From: Deltaproteobacteria bacterium
GTDB lineage: Bacteria; Desulfobacterota; Syntrophia; Syntrophales; Smithellaceae
Assembly (NCBI GenBank): GCA_009668925.1
Contig: SBEK01000219.1
Coordinates: forward strand, 1-5,749
Reading direction: 5' to 3'
DNA length: 5,749 bases
Notes under the pieces: generated by a model
What the model saw: the letters and a program-made list of their open reading frames with translations, nothing else
What the model was told of the DNA's origin: nothing
Database searches by the model: none
Position numbers and translations under genes: made by a program
Shown: in pieces, positions 1 to 5,749 of the stretch
Numbering within the stretch: the first letter of the stretch is position 1
Layout: each line of letters opens with the position of its first letter

Positions 1-62
1 TAACCAGAGATGCTTTTGTCCTGGTCGAAATTAACAACCAGAACTGGAAATTAGTTAAATAG
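1..62 (+). CDS. C-terminal end of probable Liv-type periplasmic substrate-binding protein (partial)
   Basis: Only the last 19 codons and a TAG stop (60-62) are in the window; the first complete codon is at position 3. The readable tail is TRDAFVLVEINNQNWKLVK. A short beta-strand pattern (FVLVEI) followed by an N-x-x-W-K-L-type turn is how many type I (LivJ/LivK-like) substrate-binding proteins end, where the usual pattern is a V-x-V-K-D-G-K-like tail. The other two forward frames hit stops within the same stretch. The position immediately upstream of livH, on the same strand, is the usual place for the binding-protein gene in these operons. The coding frame is fairly secure. The family call rests mainly on context and cannot be proved from 19 residues. 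Confidence 0.6.
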   Translation, partial: TRDAFVLVEINNQNWKLVK

Positions 63-83
63 TAGTATATCTAACCCTGAACG

Positions 84-110
84 GCGGCATAGGCAGAAAG
101 CCTGTGCCGC
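84..110 (+). promoter_or_regulatory. Strong intercistronic hairpin just before livH
   Basis: Arms GCGGCATAGGC (84-94) and GCCTGTGCCGC (100-110) form an 11-bp stem with a single G-U wobble, closed by an AGAAA loop. The stem ends three bases before the livH ATG at 114 and lies 21 bases after the preceding stop. It is followed by AAAAT rather than a run of U, so it is not a classical intrinsic terminator. Known roles for such elements in binding-protein transporter operons are mRNA 3'-end protection of the abundant binding-protein message and reduced expression of the permease genes. That role is inferred here. Because the hairpin occupies the usual ribosome-binding region of the 114 start, it could also limit translation of livH. 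Confidence 0.6.
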
Positions 111-113
111 AAA

Positions 114-1028
114 ATGATCATTGAATGGATCAACAACTCCAAAATGGACAACTCAAGCCAGCTCATACAGTATGTCTTATCCGGACTTGCCAACGGCGCC
201 ATCTATGCGCTGATCGGCTTTGGCTTTGCCATTATTCATAATGCCACCGGCATTTTGAACTTTGCCCAGGGTGAATTTGTCATGCTGGGCGGCATGTTCA
301 CGATATTTATTTTGTCTTTCCTTAATTTGCCGGTCGTGCCGGCTATTGTGCTCGCCATTATTTTTTCCACGCTGGTCGGAATTCTCTTCGAGCGCATGGC
401 CATTCGCCCATTGAAAAACGTCAAGCCTTTAAGTCTGGTGATCATCACCATCGGCGCCAGTATTTTTATCCGCGGCGCCGCCATGCTGATCTGGGGAAAG
501 GACACCCACGCCCTGCCCGCCTTTTCCGGAAACGATCCGCTTTACGTCTATGGAGCAACCATTATGCCGCAGCATCTTTGGATCTTCGGCATCACGGTCC
601 TGATCATCCTGGCGAATAAATTATTCTTCAGTTACAGTATCCTCGGCAAGGCTATGCGGGCCTGCGCCTATAACGCCCATGCCGCAAGTCTCGTCGGTAT
701 CGATGTAAAAATTATGGTTCTGCTGTCGTTCGTGGTCAGTGCGGCTATCGGATCCATGGCCGGCATTATCATTGCCCCGCTCACCATGACATCCTATGAT
801 GTCGGCATCATGCTGGGAATAAAAGGATTCTGCGCTGTCATCATCGGGGGGATGTCGAGCGGTCTGGGAACCGTTCTGGGTGGATTGTTACTGGGTTTAC
901 TGGAATCATTGGGCGCCGGCTATATCTCCGCCAGTTATAAAGATGCCATCGCGTTCATCATTTTATTACTAATTCTTTTTATTCGTCCCGAAGGTCTATT
1001 CAAGCAAAAGGAAACCCAAAGGGTATAG
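114..1028 (+). CDS. livH: Branched-chain amino acid type ABC transporter, permease LivH
   Basis: Inner-membrane permease of a Liv/HAAT-family ABC importer; it pairs with LivM to form the translocation path. The 304-residue product is very hydrophobic, with about eight likely membrane segments. Near the N terminus it carries the family hallmark SGLANGAIYALIGFGF, then ATGILNFAQGEFVMLG (about residues 44-60). The cytoplasmic coupling loop that contacts the ATPases is the RACAYNAHAASLVGID region at about residues 180-195. The C-terminal part has the glycine-rich IGGMSSGLGTVLGG segment and the typical FIRPEGLF ending. The stop is doubled (TAG TGA). The start is uncertain: ATG at 114 has no Shine-Dalgarno and abuts the hairpin. 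ATG at 144 (residue 11) would give 294 residues, closer to usual LivH starts, but its ribosome site is also weak. The family call is firm. The transported substrate cannot be read from the permease. Confidence 0.95.
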   Translation: MIIEWINNSKMDNSSQLIQYVLSGLANGAIYALIGFGFAIIHNATGILNFAQGEFVMLGGMFTIFILSFLNLPVVPAIVLAIIFSTLVGILFERMAIRPLKNVKPLSLVIITIGASIFIRGAAMLIWGKDTHALPAFSGNDPLYVYGATIMPQHLWIFGITVLIILANKLFFSYSILGKAMRACAYNAHAASLVGIDVKIMVLLSFVVSAAIGSMAGIIIAPLTMTSYDVGIMLGIKGFCAVIIGGMSSGLGTVLGGLLLGLLESLGAGYISASYKDAIAFIILLLILFIRPEGLFKQKETQRV

Positions 1029-1062
1029 TGACGAATCATTCTTTTAAACGATATATAAAAAT

Positions 1063-2043
1063 ATGATCAAAGAAAAACGCCAGCTTTTGATTTTCTTTCT
1101 CTTCGCCCTGATTGTTCTTCTGGTGCCTTTCTTTCTAAAAGGCAGTTATTTTTTAAATGTACTGGTCTTCATCGGCATCAATACCCTGCTGGCAGTGGCA
1201 CTGAACCTGCTCCTGGGATACGCCGGCCAGATTTCTCTGGGCCATGCGGCCTTCTTCGGCCTGGGCGCCTATGTATCCGGCATTCTGACCACCCGATTTC
1301 CTATCGATCCCTGGCTGGCTTTGCCCGCTGCCGCTCTGTGCGCTGCGGCCCTGGCGTTTATCATCGGGTTCCCGATTTTGAAGCTCAAAGGCCATTACCT
1401 GGCCATGGCCACCCTGGGCTTCGGCATCATCATGTACATATTCTTCAACGAAACGGTTGACTGGACCGGCGGCCCCTCCGGATTGTCCGGCATTCCCAAC
1501 CTGAAGTTAGGTTCCCTGATATTTGACAACGATCGGAACAACTACTACCTCGTGTGGATCATGACACTGGGCGTCATGCTTCTGTCGATCAATCTTTCTC
1601 AATCCCGGATCGGTCGCGCCTTGAGGGCCATCAATGATTCCGAAGTGGCCGCCCGTGTCATGGGCGTTAATGCCCGAATTCTGAAAGTTCAAATATTCAC
1701 CGTCTCGGCGTTTGTTTCCGCTATTGCCGGCAGCTTATACGCCCATACGATAACGTTTATTTCGCCAACGTCTTTCGGATTCAACTTTTCTGTGGAACTG
1801 TTGACCATGATCATTATTGGCGGGCTGGGAAGTATCTACGGTTCATTTGTCGGCGCGGCGATATTAACCATGCTGCCCGAATTTCTGCGCGTATTTCGTG
1901 ATTTTGATATTGTCATTTACGGACTGATGTTGATTTTAATCACCATGTTCATGCCCGCCGGATTGATCGGCGGTCTTGAGGCGCTCACCAGAGCTATTGT
2001 CGGAAAAGTAAAAGGGGTTGCGGCTCACAATGCTAAAAATTGA
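1063..2043 (+). CDS. livM: Branched-chain amino acid type ABC transporter, permease LivM
   Basis: Second inner-membrane permease of the Liv complex, partner of LivH. The 326-residue product has multiple membrane segments and the strong family block AVALNLLLGYAGQISLGHAA at about residues 45-65, followed by FFGLGAYVSG. The ATPase-coupling loop is at about residues 182-204, with key pattern RIGRALRAINDSEVAARVMG. The conserved late segment ELLTMIIIGGLGSIYGSFVG and a FMPAGLIGG terminus complete the match. The tail after this (about 20 residues, basic, ending AAHNAKN) is slightly longer than usual. The ATG at 1063 lies 34 nt after livH. The bases before it are A/T-rich with no visible Shine-Dalgarno, so initiation is probably coupled or relies on an unstructured leader. 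The 3' end overlaps livG by 14 nt. Confidence 0.96.
   Translation: MIKEKRQLLIFFLFALIVLLVPFFLKGSYFLNVLVFIGINTLLAVALNLLLGYAGQISLGHAAFFGLGAYVSGILTTRFPIDPWLALPAAALCAAALAFIIGFPILKLKGHYLAMATLGFGIIMYIFFNETVDWTGGPSGLSGIPNLKLGSLIFDNDRNNYYLVWIMTLGVMLLSINLSQSRIGRALRAINDSEVAARVMGVNARILKVQIFTVSAFVSAIAGSLYAHTITFISPTSFGFNFSVELLTMIIIGGLGSIYGSFVGAAILTMLPEFLRVFRDFDIVIYGLMLILITMFMPAGLIGGLEALTRAIVGKVKGVAAHNAKN
2014..2032 (+). promoter_or_regulatory. Ribosome-binding site deciding the livG start
   Basis: A GGGG run (2014-2017, within AAAGGGG) lies inside the livM coding end. It is 12 nt upstream of the ATG at 2030, a rather long spacing. An in-frame TTG at 2018 directly abuts the run and could not use it, so ATG 2030 is preferred. 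The resulting protein start, MLKIEDITQIFGG, matches the usual beginning of LivG. Confidence 0.5.
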
Positions 2044-2782
2044 AGACATCACCCAGATATTCGGTGGATTAACCGCATTAGAAGACGTTTCGTTCACTGT
2101 CGAACCGCGGTCCATCACAGGCGTCATCGGCCCTAACGGCGCCGGCAAGACCACCCTGTTCAATATCGTGACCGGCCTCTATACCCAGACCGCAGGGAAA
2201 GTTTATTTGGGCGAAAAAAACATTTCTTTTTTTGAACCGGAAGCTCTGGCGCGTCTCGGCCTGGTGCGAACATTTCAAAATGTGGAGCTTTTCGGACAAA
2301 TGTCGGTTCTCGAAAACGTGATGGTCGGCCTGCACACCAAAAGTAAAAGCGGTATTTTTTCCTGTGCCTTCAAGCTGCCCCATCAGATCAAAGAGGAGAA
2401 GCTGGTCAAGGAAAAGGCATACCGGTGGCTGGAGTTCACGGGGCTCACCGATGAAGCTGACGTCGCGGCCCGCAATTTGCCGTTCGGCAAGGGCAGGCTC
2501 CTGGAAATTTCACGGGCGATGGCAATGGAGCCGCAGATCATTCTCATGGACGAGCCGGCTGCGGGATTAAACAGCCGTGAAACAGCGGGTCTCGCCGAGT
2601 TGATCCGTAAAATTAAAGCGATGGGCACTACGATTGTTCTCGTAGAACATGACATGGAACTGGTCATGGATATCTGCGAATCCATCATTGTGTTGAATCT
2701 GGGGAAGAAACTGGCGCAAGGGACGCCGCGCGAAATTCAGGAAAACCCGGCGGTGATCGCGGCTTATCTCGGCGAGGATTAA
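2030..2782 (+). CDS. livG: Branched-chain amino acid type ABC transporter, ATP-binding protein LivG
   Basis: Cytoplasmic ATPase that with LivF drives the LivHM permeases. The product is 250 residues from the ATG at 2030. Visible motifs in order: Walker A GPNGAGKTT (residues 34-42); the Q-loop in LVRTFQNVELF, typical of LivG; the ABC signature region LPFGKGRLLEI (150-160); Walker B IILMDEP with D174 and E175; a D-loop-like AAGLN; and the switch histidine H207 in VLVEHDMELV. LivG proteins normally have a degenerate signature of the type LPYGxQRRLEI. Here the glutamine position reads G155 (GKG), a small deviation. The long helical insertion between Q-loop and signature (about residues 100-140) is usual for LivG. 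The gene overlaps the end of livM by 14 nt and is followed by livF after 3 nt, so all are surely co-transcribed. Confidence 0.96.
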   Translation: MLKIEDITQIFGGLTALEDVSFTVEPRSITGVIGPNGAGKTTLFNIVTGLYTQTAGKVYLGEKNISFFEPEALARLGLVRTFQNVELFGQMSVLENVMVGLHTKSKSGIFSCAFKLPHQIKEEKLVKEKAYRWLEFTGLTDEADVAARNLPFGKGRLLEISRAMAMEPQIILMDEPAAGLNSRETAGLAELIRKIKAMGTTIVLVEHDMELVMDICESIIVLNLGKKLAQGTPREIQENPAVIAAYLGED

Positions 2783-2785
2783 CCC

Positions 2786-3525
<740 letters not shown>

Positions 3526-3529
<4 letters not shown>

Positions 3530-3585
3530 GTATAACGAATGCAGCGTCAAAGTCATTTACTCTTTCCAGGGAGGCCATTTTATGA
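3526..3585 (+). other. Possible 19-codon small frame bridging livF and paaK
   Basis: An open frame reads MSITNAASKSFTLSREAIL. Its ATG overlaps the livF stop as ATGA (3526-3529) and its TGA overlaps the paaK ATG as ATGA (3582-3585). It thus fills the whole livF-paaK gap and would let ribosomes pass from livF to paaK by two successive coupled restarts. The Shine-Dalgarno for it is weak (AGAGA about 10 nt upstream, or GGGA only 3 nt upstream). Its codons include the strong paaK ribosome site. The peptide resembles nothing I recognise, and a frame this short can be open by chance. It is recorded as a possibility, not a gene call. Confidence 0.2.
3568..3584 (+). promoter_or_regulatory. Strong Shine-Dalgarno deciding the paaK start
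   Basis: AGGGAGG (3568-3574) lies 7 nt before the ATG at 3582, the best ribosome site in the window. The same frame is open further upstream to 3477, inside livF, but those extra 35 residues overlap livF and have no such site. They would also extend the protein beyond the usual PaaK length, so 3582 is the start. Confidence 0.85.
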
Positions 3586-4883
3586 ATATTTGGGACCCGA
3601 CTCATGAATGCATATCACGAGACGAACTCGAACAGCTTCAGTTGGAGCGCCTGCAGGCGACCATCAACAGAGTTCACAAAAATGTCATCCATTACAGAAA
3701 GCAATTCAACGACCTTGGCGTTATTCCGGAAAATATCAGTTCACTTGCAGATTTATCCAAACTACCCTTGACTTCCAAGGATGATATCAACCGCAATTAT
3801 CCGTATGACATGTTTGCCGTGCCGCTTCGGGAAGTTGTCCGCATTCATTCCTCTTCCGGCATCGGCAGTAAGCCCATGGTGACCGGCTATACAAAGAATG
3901 ATATCCGCATCTGGTCTAACCTGGTGGCGCGGTTCATGACGGCGGTCGGCGTAACCCGCGACGATCTGGTTCAGGTTACTTTTCATTATGGACTTTTTAC
4001 CGGCGCTTTCGGTTTGCACTACGGCGCCGAAACAATTGGTGCGTCCGTAATTCCCATGGGAACCGGCGACATCGATCGGCAGATCATGATCATGCAGGAC
4101 TATAAATCCACCGTGCTGGTCAGTATGCCCAGTTATGCCCTCGAACTCGCCTTCCGCATGGAGCAGTTGGGCATCAATCCCAAATCGCTTTCTCTGAAAG
4201 TGGGGCTGTTGGGCGGGGAACCGTGGTCTGAAACCATGCGCGCGCAGATTGAACAGGGCCTGGCAATTGACGCGACGGACAACTACGGACTTTCCGAAGT
4301 CATCGGTCCCGGTATCGCCGGGGAATGCTCCTGCAAAAACGGCCTGCACATTTATGAAGATGCCTTCCTCCCTGAGATCATCGATCCGGAGACCGGCGCT
4401 GTTTTACCGCCGGGCTCGGAAGGTGAACTCGTCATTACCACGTTGACCAAAGAAGCGTTTCCCTTAATCCGCTACCGGACCCGGGACATTACCAGTCTGG
4501 ACTACGCGCCCTGCGCCTGCGGGCGAACGCTGGTAAGAATGAAAAGAATCAACAGACGCTCCGATGACATGCTGATCATCAGAGGCGTCAATGTTTATCC
4601 GTCACAGATCGAGGAAGCTGTTTTTGGCCCGGCGCAGAGTGAAGCGCCCTATCAAATCATCATTGAACGTGTCGGCGCAACTGACGGCATGGAAGTCATC
4701 ATTGAAGTAACGGATAAAATATTTTCCTTTGAGCTCCAAAAACAGGGATCGTTCCTCGAAGCGGTTAAAAAACGAATCCACACGATTACGGGCATTGACG
4801 CTTCCGCAAAACTCGTTGGCGCCGGAAGCATAGAGCGGCAGGATGGAAAAATCAAGAGGGTCCTGGATAAAAGACAGGTTTAA
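3582..4883 (+). CDS. paaK: Phenylacetate-CoA ligase family protein (PaaK-like, AMP-forming)
   Basis: Cytoplasmic adenylate-forming enzyme predicted to convert an arylacetate-type acid, ATP and CoA to the acyl-CoA, AMP and pyrophosphate. The 433-residue product has the usual PaaK length and opening (MNIWDPTHECISRDELEQLQ). Motifs: the ATP/phosphate loop in HSSSGIGSKPMVTGYT (residues 89-104), where PaaK proteins usually read SSGTTGKP; the adenine motif NYGLSEVIGPG (from 234); GELVITTLTKEAFPLIRYRT and RDI; RSDDMLIIRGVNVYPSQIE (from 326), preceded by INR where ITG is usual; and the C-terminal catalytic-lysine region DGKIKRVLDKR (K423 likely). Cysteines in ECSCKNG (249, 251) and CACGRT (311, 313) form a possible metal-binding set. 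Its position 52 nt after livF suggests it activates the imported compound. Phenylacetate, indoleacetate, another aryl acid, or a F390-synthetase-like role (same superfamily) cannot be separated from sequence alone. Confidence 0.9.
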   Translation: MNIWDPTHECISRDELEQLQLERLQATINRVHKNVIHYRKQFNDLGVIPENISSLADLSKLPLTSKDDINRNYPYDMFAVPLREVVRIHSSSGIGSKPMVTGYTKNDIRIWSNLVARFMTAVGVTRDDLVQVTFHYGLFTGAFGLHYGAETIGASVIPMGTGDIDRQIMIMQDYKSTVLVSMPSYALELAFRMEQLGINPKSLSLKVGLLGGEPWSETMRAQIEQGLAIDATDNYGLSEVIGPGIAGECSCKNGLHIYEDAFLPEIIDPETGAVLPPGSEGELVITTLTKEAFPLIRYRTRDITSLDYAPCACGRTLVRMKRINRRSDDMLIIRGVNVYPSQIEEAVFGPAQSEAPYQIIIERVGATDGMEVIIEVTDKIFSFELQKQGSFLEAVKKRIHTITGIDASAKLVGAGSIERQDGKIKRVLDKRQV

Positions 4884-4966
4884 ATCAACCCGATAACGTT
4901 TTGCTCTTTTTGCAGCAAATGCATACCCATCCTGATTTTGCCTGCAACGGATATTGACCGTCTTCT

Positions 4967-4994
4967 TTGGCATGAAGAATAGAAAGTGTATAAT
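4967..4994 (+). promoter_or_regulatory. Sigma70-type promoter for the biotin carboxylase gene
   Basis: TTGGCA (4967-4972) is one mismatch from the -35 consensus. It is followed after 16 bp by a perfect TATAAT (4989-4994). Transcription would start near 5001, leaving a leader of roughly 250 nt before the ATG at 5249. A TTGACC at 4954-4959 is 29 bp from the -10 and so is not a usable -35 element for it. This is the clearest promoter in the window and suggests the carboxylase gene is controlled separately from the liv-paaK operon. Confidence 0.65.
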
Positions 4995-5004
4995 AAATTA
5001 CTCA

Positions 5005-5022
5005 GTGTGAATAAATTTACAC
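5005..5022 (+). promoter_or_regulatory. CRP/FNR-family-like operator palindrome
   Basis: TGTGA (5006-5010), six bases, then TTACA (5017-5021) differ by one base from the CRP consensus TGTGA-N6-TCACA. The flanking G and C extend the symmetry. The site lies about +5 to +20 relative to the predicted transcription start, a position where binding would block rather than activate the promoter. The pattern is visible in the sequence. Which regulator binds, a CRP/FNR-superfamily protein or another helix-turn-helix protein, is unknown. Confidence 0.4.
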
Positions 5023-5096
5023 AGCGTGCCGCCGTTTCACAGCCGCTTTTTTCATGCATCGGTCAAAAATATCTCCAATAACGGACATCTGACGCG

Positions 5097-5154
5097 ACTA
5101 AGCCCCAACAGGTCAACTGGCATGCTTAGTGCTTTGCAAGGCACGGCAATGCCA
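5097..5154 (+). promoter_or_regulatory. Structured leader with mutually exclusive hairpins
   Basis: Hairpin A pairs ACTAAGC (5097-5103) with GCTTAGT (5124-5130). Hairpin B pairs TGGCAT (5118-5123) with ATGCCA (5149-5154) and, inside it, GTGCTT (5129-5134) with AGGCAC (5139-5144) around a TGCA loop with one G-U pair. A and B share bases 5129-5130, and the B outer arm lies in the A loop, so they compete. This lies in the long untranslated leader of the carboxylase gene. It matches no riboswitch class that I recognise. A regulatory role is inference. Confidence 0.3.
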
Positions 5155-5236
5155 AGACACAGATTTGGAGTTTACCCCCGAAGATTGATATGGTATTTGC
5201 ATGCAGTAGCTCACAGCAATGCGCTACAAACACTCT

Positions 5237-5251
5237 GGAGTTTAGACTATG
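5237..5251 (+). promoter_or_regulatory. Ribosome-binding site for the biotin carboxylase gene
   Basis: GGAG (5237-5240) is 8 nt before the ATG at 5249. It sits inside the second copy of the TGGAGTTTA repeat. A short inverted repeat, GTAGC (5206-5210) with GCTAC (5223-5227), ends about 10 nt upstream of it. Confidence 0.7.
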
Positions 5252-5749
5252 ACGAAGTTCAACAAAATATTGATTGCCAACCGCGGGGAAATCGCCGTCC
5301 GGATCATCCGCACCTGCAAGGATATGGGCATTCGCACCGCGGCGGTTTTCTCACAGGCGGACACGGATGCTCTGCATGTCAAGCTGGCGGATGAAATCTA
5401 CGAGATCGGTCCGCCCGAAGCGGCCGAAAGCTACCTGAATTTCGAGAAGATCGTTCATGTCGCGAAACAAAGCGGCGCCGATGCGATTCACCCGGGCTAC
5501 GGATTTCTCTCGGAAAACCCGGAATTCGTCGAACTGTGCGAGCGGGAGAAAATCATTTTCATCGGACCGTCAAGCTCGTGCATGTTCAAAGCCAAACCGA
5601 AAAACCGGGCGCGCCAGTTGATGCGGATGATCAATATTCCGGTGACGCCGGGCTGCGACGACGCCATTACCAACGGCACCGCGGAAGGCACCAGGCGCGC
5701 CAGGGAAATCGCCGCTGAGGTCGGCTATCCGGTCATTGTCAAACCATCC
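5249..5749 (+). CDS. accC: Biotin carboxylase (acyl-CoA/acetyl-CoA carboxylase subunit), N-terminal part
   Basis: The first 167 residues are present and the frame is open to the window end; a complete subunit is usually about 450-500 residues or longer. The enzyme carboxylates biotin using ATP and bicarbonate, supplying acetyl-, propionyl-, other acyl-CoA, or pyruvate-type carboxylases. The start MTKFNKILIANRGEIAVRII is the classic biotin carboxylase N-terminal domain. HPGYGFLSEN (81-90) and FIGPS (104-108) are also diagnostic. The ATP-grasp region begins with INIPVTPG and ends at VIVKPS, where K165 matches the ATP lysine (E. coli K159). The usual MGDK motif reads AKPK (115-118): the lysine (K118, equal to E. 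coli K116) is kept but MGD is not. Alignment between GPS and PVTPG needs no gap. It has its own promoter and leader. Which carboxylase it serves cannot be told from this part. Confidence 0.93.
   Translation, partial: MTKFNKILIANRGEIAVRIIRTCKDMGIRTAAVFSQADTDALHVKLADEIYEIGPPEAAESYLNFEKIVHVAKQSGADAIHPGYGFLSENPEFVELCEREKIIFIGPSSSCMFKAKPKNRARQLMRMINIPVTPGCDDAITNGTAEGTRRAREIAAEVGYPVIVKPS

Larger units (their letters stand above)
4884..5248 (+). other. 365-nt intergenic region with promoter and long leader
   Basis: No convincing protein gene is present on either strand; the open frames here are short or run as shadows into the biotin carboxylase gene. The A/T-rich left half holds the promoter and palindrome. 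The right half (5097-5248) holds several inverted repeats and a TGGAGTTTA direct repeat (5166-5174 and 5236-5244, 70 bp apart). Just after paaK, TTTGCT (4900-4905) and AGCAAA (4914-4919) can form a 6-bp hairpin, but no T-run follows. No standard intrinsic terminator separates paaK from the next gene. Confidence 0.7.

Noticed and set aside
2018..2029. TTG start for livG at 2018
   Set aside because: It directly abuts the GGGG ribosome-site run with no spacing; ATG 2030 gives the standard LivG N terminus.
3762..4349. A 195-codon open frame on the - strand inside paaK
   Set aside because: It lies wholly antisense to a well-supported gene, has no recognisable motif, and is rich in His, Gly and Arg as expected from the complement of this codon usage.
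4900..4919. Hairpin after paaK as an intrinsic terminator
   Set aside because: The 6-bp stem is A/T-rich and is followed by TGCATACC rather than a T-run; the T-run lies in the loop.
5023..5052. Terminator-like element ending in six Ts
   Set aside because: The possible stem (AGC-GTG with CAC and GCT) needs a 4-nt bulge and has only six pairs; too weak to call an attenuator.
5026..5394. A 122-codon open frame on the + strand starting with GTG and crossing the leader into the carboxylase gene
   Set aside because: It overlaps the clearly real biotin carboxylase frame over its last third, has no ribosome site, and its translation shows no recognisable motif; it is a shadow of a G/C-rich gene plus leader sequence.

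Overview
The window reads as a single-strand (+) stretch of a bacterial chromosome with moderate GC. It carries the tail of a branched-chain amino acid type (Liv/HAAT) ABC transporter operon, then a PaaK-type aryl-CoA ligase, then the start of a biotin carboxylase. The protein style and gene order, livHMGF followed directly by paaK, fit an anaerobic Desulfobacterota-like ('deltaproteobacterial') organism. That placement is inference from family resemblance and could not be tested here.

Layout. Positions 1-62 hold the last 19 codons of an upstream gene, most likely the periplasmic substrate-binding protein. A strong GC-rich hairpin (84-110) lies between it and livH. Then come livH (114-1028) and livM (1063-2043), the two membrane permeases, and livG (2030-2782) and livF (2786-3529), the two ATPases. 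livM and livG overlap by 14 nt and livG and livF are 3 nt apart, so this is a tightly coupled operon. A 52-nt gap with an excellent Shine-Dalgarno leads into paaK (3582-4883). The gap is completely spanned by a 19-codon open frame joined to both neighbours by ATGA overlaps.

Positions 4884-5248 (365 nt) hold no recognisable protein gene. They do hold a good sigma70-type promoter (4967-4994), a CRP-like palindrome just downstream of the expected transcription start (5006-5021), and a roughly 250-nt leader with several possible hairpins and a 9-bp direct repeat. The biotin carboxylase gene starts at 5249 and runs off the window; its N-terminal 167 codons are present.

How the genes may work together: the Liv complex imports a branched-chain amino acid, or an aromatic or other carboxylic acid, since Liv-family systems are known for both. 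PaaK would activate an arylacetate-type acid to its CoA thioester. The biotin carboxylase would supply an acyl-CoA carboxylase but has its own promoter. The paaK linkage makes an aromatic acid or aromatic amino acid catabolic locus a reasonable inference, not a demonstrated one. No mobile element, CRISPR array, tRNA or rRNA was seen. I do not see a clearly new multi-gene system. The most unusual signals are the ATGA-coupled small frames, the structured and probably regulated leader before the carboxylase, and several motif deviations in otherwise well-known enzymes.
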